This document shows, one piece after another, positions 25,874 to 33,706 of a stretch of DNA of 64,000 bases. The stretch is from Gracilibacillus alcaliphilus. Lineage in GTDB: Bacteria; Bacillota; Bacilli; Bacillales; Amphibacillaceae. Each line of letters starts with the position of its first letter. Position 1 is the stretch's first letter. The notes under the pieces were generated by a model. That model ran no database searches and was not told the DNA's origin. It saw only the letters and a program-made list of their open reading frames with translations. The stretch lies in NCBI RefSeq assembly GCF_016909015.1, contig NZ_JAFBFA010000017.1, forward strand, positions 31,542-95,541, written 5' to 3'. A program made the position numbers and the translations under genes.

Positions 25874-26556
25874 TGGATGCTGTCCTTAATCGTGTAGCCT
25901 ACACCCCGAACAGTTTGAATGGTTTCGGTATCAAATGGCTTATCTATTTTGTTACGGAGGTAACGGATATAGACATCGACCACATTTGTATCCCCAGCAT
26001 AATCGAACCCCCATACTTGATCTAACAATTGATCACGGCTAAACACTTGATTTTTATTCTGTAAAAGGAAGGTCAATAAATCATATTCCCTCGGTGTCAA
26101 TTCAATAACTGTTTGATCGCGGTATACATCACGAGTCTGTAAATTAACAGTTAGATCTTGATGATTGAGCTGTTCGGCTGCTTTATTGACAGAATGATTG
26201 AGGCGCAGTTGTGCCCGGATTCTGGCAAGCAGTTCTTCAATTTGAAATGGCTTGGTAATGTAATCATTTGCTCCCAAATCCAATCCTGCTACCTTATCCT
26301 GTACTTCACCTCGGGCAGTTAACAGAATAACAGGTGTGGCTTGGTTGAGTTTACGAAAGCGTCTTAACAATTGAGTTCCGCTCATACCAGGCAGCATAAT
26401 ATCTAATAGAACCAGATCAAATGTTTGATTTTGCAAAAGTTCAAATGCCTCCTGACCATCGAAAGCGGTAGTGGTTTGATAATCTTCATAACCAAGCTCC
26501 AATTCAATCACGCGGGCAATTTTTTCCTCGTCTTCTACAATAAGTATATGTGTCAT
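25870..26556 (-). CDS. OmpR-family response regulator (YkoG type)
   Basis: 228 residues. Receiver domain with acidic pocket VEDEE, phospho-acceptor Asp in DLVLLDIMLPG and conserved Lys in YITKPF; winged-helix DNA-binding domain from about 130, with ELTPREYDLLTFLLQNKNQVFSR and VYIRYLRNKID. The ATG at 26556 is preceded by GGAGAGGAGAG; an upstream frame extension is unsupported. It pairs with the kinase downstream. Confidence 0.95.
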   Translation of the reverse strand: MTHILIVEDEEKIARVIELELGYEDYQTTTAFDGQEAFELLQNQTFDLVLLDIMLPGMSGTQLLRRFRKLNQATPVILLTARGEVQDKVAGLDLGANDYITKPFQIEELLARIRAQLRLNHSVNKAAEQLNHQDLTVNLQTRDVYRDQTVIELTPREYDLLTFLLQNKNQVFSRDQLLDQVWGFDYAGDTNVVDVYIRYLRNKIDKPFDTETIQTVRGVGYTIKDSIQ

Positions 26557-26740
26557 TAGGCACTCTCTCCTCTCCTTAATAATATAGCATATCACCGACA
26601 TGTGAAAAAAGTCTATATCTAGGAAGGAGCTTTGCTTAATCTCTGTCACATATAAAGATAATTGCTAACAAATGATTAATTTCCGCCAAATTGGTAATGC
26701 TGATAAAAAGAAATTTTATCAAGGAAATGAGGTTTTATAG

Positions 26741-28339
26741 ATGTCTGATAAAGAAAAATCCACTAATCCAAATAATTTGGAGCATGATAATACGTTAACG
26801 ACCCGACAGGGGCATCCCGTAACTAACAATCAGAATATTCGAACAGTTGGTAATCGCGGCCCGGCAATGTTAGAGAACTATGACTTTATTGAAAAAATAA
26901 GCCACTTTGATCGTGAGAAAGTTCCTGAGCGGATTGTTCATGCACGGGGAGCGGGAGCACATGGTTATTTTGAAACCTATGGAACGGTGGGGGATGAACC
27001 TGTTTCGAAATATACCAGAGCGAAAGTCTTTCAGGATAAAGGAAAGCAGACACCTGTATTTGTCCGCTTTTCAACGGTGGTACATGGAACACATTCTCCA
27101 GAAACAGTTCGGGATCCACGTGGTTTTGCCGTTAAATTTTACACAGAAGACGGTAACTGGGATCTTGTTGGAAATAATTTAAAGATCTTTTTTATCCGTG
27201 ATGCCATGAAGTTTCCGGATATGATCCATGCCTTTCGTCCAGATCCGGTTACCAATATTCAAGATGCGGAGCGTTTCTTTGATTTTTGCGCTAATTCCCC
27301 TGAATCATTTCATATGGTGACATTTGTGTATTCGCCTTGGGGCATTCCAGCCAATTACCGCATGATGCAAGGTTCTGGTGTCAATACCTATAAATGGGTG
27401 AACCAAGAAGGAAAAGCGGTACTGGTCAAATATCATTGGGAACCGAAGCAAGGTATTAAGAATTTAACAACGAAAGAGGCGGCAGAAATTCAGGGCGAAA
27501 ACTTCAATCATGCTACACAGGATTTATATGAAGCCATTGAAAACGGGGATTATCCGGAATGGGAGCTTCTGGTACAAATTATGTCAGATGACGATCATCC
27601 TGAGCTCGATTTTGACCCATTAGATGATACAAAGCTCTGGCCTGAAGATCAATTTCCTTGGTTACCGGTAGGCAAAATGGTTTTAAACAAAAATCCTGAG
27701 AATTATTTTACCGAAGTGGAACAAGCAGCTTTTGGTACAGGAGTCTTAGTAGATGGTCTTGATTTTTCTGATGATAAAATGCTGCAAGGACGAACTTTCT
27801 CTTATTCCGATACCCAGCGTTACCGAGTCGGGGCGAATTATTTGCAAGTTCCAATCAATGAAGCAAAAAAACGTGTAGCTACCAATCAAGAAGGCGGTCA
27901 ACTGCGGCAAAAAAATGACAAAGCACCTGGTCAAAATCCACATGTGAATTATGAACCGTCTGTGTTGGGCGGTTTAGAGGAAGCAAAACAAACCGGAAAA
28001 GAATATACTCCTTTTGTGGAAGGGAACCTTGTACGTGAATCGATTGAGCGCCATGATAATACGAAACAAGCTGGAGAGACCTTCCGTCAGTTTAAAGACT
28101 GGGAGAAAGATGAGTTGCTGGCTAATCTGATTGGCGATTTATCAACTTGTGATAAAAGAATTCAGGATAAAATGATCGCTTTAGCTGAACAGGCAGATGA
28201 GGAATATGGCCGCCGCTTAAGAGAAGGATTAGCGCATACGGCAAAACAGGGGACAAGCCGTAATCCATTAGGTGCTCAGGATGCCGAACAAGCCCCGAAA
28301 CATGCAGTAGACAAAGGACACAACGCCGATCCTTATTAA
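26741..28339 (+). CDS. katX: Monofunctional heme catalase, KatX-like
   Basis: Decomposes hydrogen peroxide in the cytoplasm. 532 residues, close to Bacillus subtilis KatX (547). Shared features: NYDFIEKISHFDREKVPERIVHARGAGAHG (catalytic His about residue 67), DLVGNNLKIFFIRDAMKFPD with the distal Asn, and LQGRTFSYSDTQRYRVG with the proximal Tyr. The NNLKIFF form distinguishes this branch from KatA (NNTPVFF). The hydrophilic C-terminus (HAVDKGHNADPY) lacks the large-subunit extension. Single gene with a terminator. KatX in Bacillus is a spore/stress catalase; no sigma-factor site was recognised here. Confidence 0.9.
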   Translation: MSDKEKSTNPNNLEHDNTLTTRQGHPVTNNQNIRTVGNRGPAMLENYDFIEKISHFDREKVPERIVHARGAGAHGYFETYGTVGDEPVSKYTRAKVFQDKGKQTPVFVRFSTVVHGTHSPETVRDPRGFAVKFYTEDGNWDLVGNNLKIFFIRDAMKFPDMIHAFRPDPVTNIQDAERFFDFCANSPESFHMVTFVYSPWGIPANYRMMQGSGVNTYKWVNQEGKAVLVKYHWEPKQGIKNLTTKEAAEIQGENFNHATQDLYEAIENGDYPEWELLVQIMSDDDHPELDFDPLDDTKLWPEDQFPWLPVGKMVLNKNPENYFTEVEQAAFGTGVLVDGLDFSDDKMLQGRTFSYSDTQRYRVGANYLQVPINEAKKRVATNQEGGQLRQKNDKAPGQNPHVNYEPSVLGGLEEAKQTGKEYTPFVEGNLVRESIERHDNTKQAGETFRQFKDWEKDELLANLIGDLSTCDKRIQDKMIALAEQADEEYGRRLREGLAHTAKQGTSRNPLGAQDAEQAPKHAVDKGHNADPY

Positions 28340-28345
28340 AACAAC

Positions 28346-28400
28346 AAGGGATCTCGATACAAGGCTGTTCCGTTAGAGGCCTGATTGAGATCCCTTTTTT
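28346..28400 (+). terminator. Terminator of the catalase gene
   Basis: AAGGGATCTCGAT and ATTGAGATCCCTTTTTT arms, with a second small hairpin in the loop. Confidence 0.88.
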
Positions 28401-28437
28401 ATATGGCTCACTGATGTTTCTCAATTGTTACCAGAAC

Positions 28438-29460
28438 TTATGACAGAGGCTTTGTCGACTGGCGATACTTAATTTCATAGGGAACAATAATACGCTTAGC
28501 CGGTTCATTTTTATTTTTGGTTAGATCGATAAGACACCGAGCAGATTGAAACCCTAGTTGAAAAATATTGATATCAACAGTAGTCAGGGGAGGGTTGGTA
28601 ATTTCGGATAGATACAGGTTGTTAAAAGAAGTGAGCGAGACATCTGCAGGGCAACGGCGTCCGATTTCTTCTATGGCATGGATAACACCTAGTGTCATTA
28701 AATCATCCGTTACTACCAAACCAGTCGGCGGCTTGTCTAAGGCGAATAACTGTTCCACAGCTTTGCTTCCGCCAGACTTCAGAAATTCAGTATGTATGAT
28801 ATACTCATTGGATAATGATAAATCATATTCTTTCATAGCTGCCTGAAATCCTTTTAAACGTTCCGTCGTTACCGATAATTCTAATGATCCACCGATAAAA
28901 CCTATATGTTGATGGCCCAGTTCAATTAAATGACTGGTTAATTCTTTACTTGCCTTGAAGTTGTTATTATCGACATAGGTTATTTCGCTTTCATTCTCAC
29001 ATGGCTTACCAACGATAACAAAAGGAAAATTCTTTTCGACTAGAAATTGCTGAATCGGATCATTGTTGCGTGAATAAAGCAAAATAACACCGTCGACACG
29101 GTGGCCATTCACCATTCGTTGTACTTCTTCGAATGTGGTGTTATCACTTTCTCCGGTAGAAACGTACAGCGAATATTCCGTTTCATGAGCAAAGGCACCG
29201 ATTCCCCTTAGTACTTCAGGAAAGAAAGGGTTTTGTAACGCCTTATCAGCAGAAGATGGCATGATCACGCCGATAGCCTGCGAAGAGCGGACGGCTAAAT
29301 TGCGGGCATTAATATTGGGGTGATAGCCCAGCTCTTTCATTGTTTTTCGTACACGTTTTTTGGTAGCCAAACTAATTCTGGAACTATCTGCAATAACCCG
29401 AGAAACAGTAGAAGGGGCCACCCCGGCTTTTTTTGCTACATCTTTAATTGTGACAGCCAT
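28438..29460 (-). CDS. LacI-family regulator, probable MalR
   Basis: 340 residues. LacI helix-turn-helix VTIKDVAKKAGVAPSTVSRVI at the N-terminus and hinge PNINARNLAVRSSQAIGVI. The periplasmic-binding-like ligand domain runs to the end (VDGVILLYSRNND, HIGFIGGSLELSVTTERLKGF, TSFNNLYLSEITNPPLTTV). It follows the MalEFG-type transport genes on the same strand, so it likely controls maltodextrin or cyclodextrin uptake. LacI operators with a central CG, like the sites at 33431 and 33562, are plausible targets. CcpA-type sequence features are not obvious, so a specific sugar repressor is preferred. Confidence 0.88.
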   Translation of the reverse strand: MAVTIKDVAKKAGVAPSTVSRVIADSSRISLATKKRVRKTMKELGYHPNINARNLAVRSSQAIGVIMPSSADKALQNPFFPEVLRGIGAFAHETEYSLYVSTGESDNTTFEEVQRMVNGHRVDGVILLYSRNNDPIQQFLVEKNFPFVIVGKPCENESEITYVDNNNFKASKELTSHLIELGHQHIGFIGGSLELSVTTERLKGFQAAMKEYDLSLSNEYIIHTEFLKSGGSKAVEQLFALDKPPTGLVVTDDLMTLGVIHAIEEIGRRCPADVSLTSFNNLYLSEITNPPLTTVDINIFQLGFQSARCLIDLTKNKNEPAKRIIVPYEIKYRQSTKPLS

Positions 29461-29607
29461 TCATTTTTCACCCTTTGAGTCAGAATAATAGAAATTTATG
29501 TGCATATATGCATTATTATTATATGCTATTCGTTTATCACGGCGCAACCATTCATAAAAACTGTTTCCAAGCATGAAGTTAGAGTTTTCAGATAATGAAA
29601 AATAAAA

Positions 29608-29650
29608 ATTGATACTCTCAAGTGATTAGTAGTACTTAAGAGTATCCATG
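29608..29650 (-). terminator. Terminator between malG-like gene and LacI gene
   Basis: On the minus strand, GATACTCTTAAGT pairs with ACTTGAGAGTATC and is followed by AATTTTTATTTTT. The LacI gene therefore probably has its own promoter in 29461-29600, where TATAAT occurs on the minus strand and a TGCATATATGCA palindrome lies at 29501-29512. Confidence 0.8.
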
Positions 29651-29654
29651 GTAA

Positions 29655-30494
29655 TTAACCTTTTGTTCCGCCAGCAGTTAATCCTGAAATTAAAAAGCGC
29701 TGTAAGAATAAATATACGGTAGCGACAGGCACAGCTATAAGGATGGAACCAGCTGCAAACCGAGTAAAGTTATTTGCAAATTGATCATTGATAAAGTTAA
29801 ACAAACCAACGGCCAGCGTATAATTGTCCTGACTGGACAATATGATAGATGGCAATAAGAAGTCAAATAAAGGCATCATGAAATTAAATAAAGCTACTAC
29901 CGCTAGAATTGGTTTAGCTAACGGTAACATGATACTCCAGAACACCCGTAAATGGCCGGCGCCATCAATTTTGGCTGCCTCATCCAATTCTCTTGGTATG
30001 GTGTCGAAATATCCCTTCACTAACCAGGCATTAAACGGTATTTGGCCTCCTAGATAAACAAGGATTAAACCGGTTAGGGTGTCCAGCATGCCAATCATAT
30101 TTAAGAAAATATAGAGGGCAACCATGGCCATCATAACAGGGAACATTTGCAGTAAGAGAAAGATATATAAAGCATTCTTCTTACCAACAAATTGATAACG
30201 AGAAAAGGCATAGGCTACCAAAGAAGTAAGAATCACACTTCCAAATGCTACAGAAATCGATACGATCAATGAATTCTTATACCAGATTAAATAATCACTT
30301 TGTTCACTAAACAACCATTTGTAATGTTCTAATGAGAAGTTCTCTGGGATAAGGGAAGATGAATAGAGACTTGTACCTTGATTAAAGGACATACCAACAG
30401 TCCAAATCAATGGATAAAAGATAATGATCGAAGTGATAATGATAATGAGATATATCAAGGCCACTTCCACTTTTGATTTTTGCTTTTGATTCAT
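29655..30494 (-). CDS. mdxG: Maltodextrin/cyclodextrin ABC permease (MalG/MdxG type)
   Basis: 279 residues, six membrane segments. The EAA loop reads PRELDEAAKIDGAGHLRVFW followed by MLPLAKPIL. The C-terminal end FLQRFLISGLTAGGTKG is the MalG signature. AAGGTGA precedes the ATG, which overlaps the stop of the MalF-like gene by one base (TAATG). Cyclodextrin as well as maltodextrin transport is possible from the neighbouring CGTase and cyclomaltodextrinase. Confidence 0.93.
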   Translation of the reverse strand: MNQKQKSKVEVALIYLIIIITSIIIFYPLIWTVGMSFNQGTSLYSSSLIPENFSLEHYKWLFSEQSDYLIWYKNSLIVSISVAFGSVILTSLVAYAFSRYQFVGKKNALYIFLLLQMFPVMMAMVALYIFLNMIGMLDTLTGLILVYLGGQIPFNAWLVKGYFDTIPRELDEAAKIDGAGHLRVFWSIMLPLAKPILAVVALFNFMMPLFDFLLPSIILSSQDNYTLAVGLFNFINDQFANNFTRFAAGSILIAVPVATVYLFLQRFLISGLTAGGTKG

Positions 30495-31795
30495 TATAAT
30501 TCACCTTCTTCTTTAAATGACTTGGTTTGTCTGAATTGATAAAAGGCAAAACCAGAGATGATAAGTCCCATAATTAAAGAGATAACAGCTGCCATGGCGT
30601 AATTATTAGTTTCAAATGTCAGTTTATATACCCAAGAGATTAGAATATCGGTACCACCGGCATTTTGCCCTCTTACTGGCGGGCCGCCTTCATTAAAGAG
30701 ATAAATAATATTGAAGTTATTAAAGTTTTGCGCATATTGCATAATTAATAAAGGTGCAGTGGCAAACATAATATGCGGAAACGTTATAAATCTAAATTTT
30801 TGCAGGCGAGATCCTCCATCGACATCTGCTGCTTCATACCAGTCTTTAGATATACTTTGCAAAACACCTGTAAATAAAGCAAAAATAAATGGGAATCCCA
30901 GCCATGTTTGAATTAAAATAACGGCTGTTCGGGCATAAAATGGCTCGCTAAGCCAAGGAATTCCATCACCGCCCAATAATGGGATAATAATATCCCGGTT
31001 AATGGCACCAAAATCATCATTGAACATGGCCGAGAAAATCAAAATAGTCACAAAAGCAGGAACTGCCCAAGGTAAGATAAAGATTGTCCGAATCAGTTTT
31101 TTAAATTTAATTCTCGGATCATTTACAATTAGGGCAAGGAACAATCCAACTGCGATTTGTAAGGTAGTAGCCACAACGGTCCAGACAATCGTCCATGCTA
31201 AAACACTAATAAACGTATCTTGCCAGATCGGAACAGAGACCAATTCGATAAAGTTTTGAAATCCTACCCAATCCACTAGATTTCTAGGTGGAGAGTTATA
31301 TAAAGTATAATTAGTGAAAGCTAACAAAATGGAAAACATCAATGGGAAGATGACTACAAAAATCATCAATAATAGACCTGGAACGGTCATCAAATAAGGA
31401 AAAGCACTATCATAGAAATCAATAATGGTATCCTTAAATCCTTTAGCTTTCCAGCCGTCTTTTAGCTTTATGGCTTGATTACGTGCATCTAGCACATTAA
31501 ATACATATAATGCGAGCAAGAGGATACTTGCAATTAAGGCTAGCACACCAAAAACAAGTAGTCGGATCGAGTGATCAGTGCCTGGTATCGTTCCTAGTGT
31601 ACGTAATCCCCATAATCCATAATTGATACTGTCTAAGAGCGTTGTCAAAAACGCTAATTCCAGTATGATAAAGATAGTTCCTTTTAAAAATCTTCGGTTA
31701 TATAGTTGGCCGAGACCGGCAAACAAGATAGAAAGTATTGTCGCAATAGTCGGATTATGATTAGAAAACTTGTGTTTGTCTTTCTTGTGATCCAC
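30494..31795 (-). CDS. mdxF: Maltodextrin/cyclodextrin ABC permease (MalF/MdxF type)
   Basis: 433 residues. An N-terminal part with two or three membrane segments (GLGQLYNRRFLKGTIF) precedes the six-segment permease core, as in Gram-positive MdxF. The EAA loop reads YEAADVDGGSRLQKFRFITFP and the motif FNEGGPPVRGQNAGGTDILIS is typical of MalF. The start is GTG at 31795 with GGGGGT seven bases upstream. A hairpin and duplicated repeat separate it from the binding-protein gene, which may lower its expression relative to that gene. Confidence 0.92.
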   Translation of the reverse strand: MDHKKDKHKFSNHNPTIATILSILFAGLGQLYNRRFLKGTIFIILELAFLTTLLDSINYGLWGLRTLGTIPGTDHSIRLLVFGVLALIASILLLALYVFNVLDARNQAIKLKDGWKAKGFKDTIIDFYDSAFPYLMTVPGLLLMIFVVIFPLMFSILLAFTNYTLYNSPPRNLVDWVGFQNFIELVSVPIWQDTFISVLAWTIVWTVVATTLQIAVGLFLALIVNDPRIKFKKLIRTIFILPWAVPAFVTILIFSAMFNDDFGAINRDIIIPLLGGDGIPWLSEPFYARTAVILIQTWLGFPFIFALFTGVLQSISKDWYEAADVDGGSRLQKFRFITFPHIMFATAPLLIMQYAQNFNNFNIIYLFNEGGPPVRGQNAGGTDILISWVYKLTFETNNYAMAAVISLIMGLIISGFAFYQFRQTKSFKEEGEL

Positions 31796-31848
31796 TACGG
31801 CTACCCCCGTCCATTCGTTTTTATTTGATAAGATGTGAATTCGGCAGA

Positions 31849-31990
31849 CTAAGACCGTGATAACAATTACCGTGTCTGCATCATCCTGTACGTTCACAGA
31901 TTAAAACCGTGACGACAATCACCACATCTGCATTAGTACATCCTGTACGTTGAAAGTTCAGGTCAACGCACGTCATTTTTATCAGACTTT
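31849..31990. repeat. Family A repeat with an internal 50-55 bp duplication
   Basis: Two adjacent similar units, each with CAGACTAAGACCGTG or CAGATTAAAACCGTG, an ACAAT(C/T)ACC block and CATCCTGTACGTT, at 31849-31899 and about 31899-31955. The inner sequence resembles family A at 11832-11880 and 37854-37915. TTTTTTGAACAAG at the right end resembles family B. It sits between the binding-protein and MalF genes. Confidence 0.65.
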
Positions 31991-32029
31991 TTTGAACAAG
32001 CCTCTATTTAGCAAAATTCTTTAAAAGTA

Positions 32030-32062
32030 AGGAAGGGAAGAAAGATTTTTTCTTCCCTTCAT
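32030..32062 (-). terminator. Hairpin after the binding-protein gene
   Basis: GAAGGGAAGAAA and TTTCTTCCCTTC arms around a short loop, seven bases after the malE-like stop, with only a weak T run. Probably a partial terminator or mRNA-stabilising hairpin that sets the ratio of binding protein to permeases. Confidence 0.7.
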
Positions 32063-32068
32063 TGGATA

Positions 32069-33352
32069 TTATTGAGCACCGCCGCTGGCACTAATATTTG
32101 CTTCTATCTGTTCCACTGCCTCTGAAAGAACAGAACTAGGATCTTCTCCTTCTGCAATAAATTGTAATCCATTGTTCATTGGCTCCCAGACTTGAGACAT
32201 CTGCGGCGTACTAGGCATGGGTACACCATTGTCAATTTGTTCACTAAATGCTTGGAAAATAGGGTCTTCCAAGTTTTCTAAGGCATTGGTGTTAGTAGGC
32301 AGCTCGCCAGCCGTTTCAAAGTAATGTTGTGAATTCTCCTCATTGGTAAGGAATAAGGCCAAATCTGTTGCCCATTCTACTTCATCTGAATAATAAGAGA
32401 CCATCCATGCCTTCACACCAACAAAAGTTTGTGCATCTTCACCATCAATAGTTGGGAAAGGCGTGAACCCTAAGCTGTCACCTAATGCTTCTGTATAGCT
32501 TGGAATGCTCCAAGGGCCATTAATAACGGCACCGACTTTCCCTTCTGTAAACAGACCGTCAATAACATCAACTGTTGTAGAGGTCGGAATCAGGCCTGAA
32601 CCAAAGAATGATTGAAATAATTCTGCCCCTTCAATAGCAGCTTCTGTGTCTAATCCAATATCATTTACATCATACTCACCAGCATCACCGCCGAAAATAT
32701 AAGCACCTTTTGTTTTAAAGAAAGGATAGGCAAAATACAGATCATCGGGCTTCATTAAGAATCCAAATTGATCTTGTGACGCGTCTGTATGATCTTCTAA
32801 AGCCGTCATTAAGTCATCCATTGTTTCTGGTTCATCGATGATATCCTTATTGTAGAAGATTCCATATGTCTCAATAACAGATGGCACACCATAGATGTCG
32901 ACTTGCCCGTCAAATTCATACTGAACAGATTCAATGGCTGCATCACTATAACTGCTAAGTTCCTCTTCTGTTAGAGATAACGGCTGTACTAATCCTTGTG
33001 CAACAATATCACCTGTTCTATCATGTGGCTGGAAAAATAAATCGGGCCCTCTTCCTTCCGGTCCAGCTAATGCCAATTCATCTAACTGATCCAGCATAGA
33101 CTTGGCGACAACTTCCACTTCAATACCTGTTTGTTCTTCATAATCGGCTGCAATAGATTGCACAGCCTCCAGCTGTTGTTCTTCATCATTTGCCCAGATA
33201 GTTAAAGATTCCGGTTGTTCAGCCGTTTCTTCTCCACCTGTGTCATTTGAGGTATCAGAATTCGTTTCTTCTTCGCGATCTGGTGCACATGCAGCTAAAG
33301 CCACTACCATAATCAGCAACATCATTAATAAAAATTTTTGACTGCTTTTCAT
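32069..33352 (-). CDS. mdxE: Sugar-binding lipoprotein (MalE/MdxE or cyclodextrin-binding type)
   Basis: 427 residues. A lipoprotein signal ends VALAAC (lipobox, Cys about residue 22), followed by an acidic linker with EEETNSDTSND. The mature part is a solute-binding protein family 1 fold: LTIWANDEEQQLEAV, GPDLFFQPHDRTGDIVAQG, FYNKDIID and GKVGAVINGPWSIPSY, all close to MalE. The ATG at 33352 follows GGGGAG. It leads the importer operon and is divergent from the CGTase gene, so it may bind cyclodextrins, maltodextrins or both. Confidence 0.93.
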   Translation of the reverse strand: MKSSQKFLLMMLLIMVVALAACAPDREEETNSDTSNDTGGEETAEQPESLTIWANDEEQQLEAVQSIAADYEEQTGIEVEVVAKSMLDQLDELALAGPEGRGPDLFFQPHDRTGDIVAQGLVQPLSLTEEELSSYSDAAIESVQYEFDGQVDIYGVPSVIETYGIFYNKDIIDEPETMDDLMTALEDHTDASQDQFGFLMKPDDLYFAYPFFKTKGAYIFGGDAGEYDVNDIGLDTEAAIEGAELFQSFFGSGLIPTSTTVDVIDGLFTEGKVGAVINGPWSIPSYTEALGDSLGFTPFPTIDGEDAQTFVGVKAWMVSYYSDEVEWATDLALFLTNEENSQHYFETAGELPTNTNALENLEDPIFQAFSEQIDNGVPMPSTPQMSQVWEPMNNGLQFIAEGEDPSSVLSEAVEQIEANISASGGAQ

Positions 33353-33430
33353 CAAATTTCTCCCCTTTATTATAATTTTTGCGCAATCGATTTCCTGTTC
33401 ATGGATCATTATACATAGAGCAATATAAAT

Positions 33431-33444
33431 TGGCAAGCGTTTTC
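33431..33444. promoter_or_regulatory. Candidate cre or MalR operator of the importer operon
   Basis: AGAAAACGCTTGCC on the minus strand, 11 of 14 consensus positions, about 80 bases before the binding-protein start. LacI-type operators have this CG-centred form too. Confidence 0.45.
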
Positions 33445-33517
33445 TTTTTAGGATTTGTCTAGAAAAAATTTCTACATTAAATACAAAAAAATAAAAAGCA
33501 TTTTTTGTTAAAGGGGA

Positions 33518-33545
33518 TTGACAGATAGAAAGAATATTGTATAAT
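33518..33545 (+). promoter_or_regulatory. Sigma-A promoter of the CGTase gene
   Basis: TTGACA at 33518-33523, a 16-bp spacer, and TATAAT at 33540-33545, the best promoter match in the window. Confidence 0.8.
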
Positions 33546-33561
33546 AATATTAACAATGCGG

Positions 33562-33575
33562 AGAAAACGCTTAAA
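33562..33575. promoter_or_regulatory. Candidate cre or MalR operator downstream of the CGTase promoter
   Basis: AGAAAACGCTTAAA matches 12 of 14 cre positions and starts 17 bases after the -10 element, where a bound repressor would block transcription. Confidence 0.55.
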
Positions 33576-33610
33576 TAACAATTTGAGGGCACTGCTTTTG
33601 TATCGTATAC

Positions 33611-33650
33611 AAACAACCCCGGCTTTTTTTAAAAAAAGTTGGGGTTGTTT
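33611..33650 (+). promoter_or_regulatory. Long hairpin in the CGTase leader
   Basis: AAACAACCCCGGCTTTTTTT is followed at once by AAAAAAAGTTGGGGTTGTTT; the arms pair over 20 bp if two G-U pairs are allowed. It lies between the promoter and the ribosome site and is followed by TCTTGTTT. It is shaped like a terminator or attenuator and must be passed to express the gene. Confidence 0.75.
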
Positions 33651-33706
33651 TCTTGTTTGCAGAAAAAGGAGGTATTTTATAATTTGAAAAGAAGAGAGGG
33701 ATAAAA

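Noticed and set aside
31796..31897. N-terminal extension of the MalF-like permease
   Set aside because: It reads through a repeat and precedes the GTG that has a good ribosome site.
33353..33616. Longer start for the binding lipoprotein
   Set aside because: The upstream residues lack a signal; the ATG at 33352 has GGGGAG and gives an immediate lipoprotein signal.
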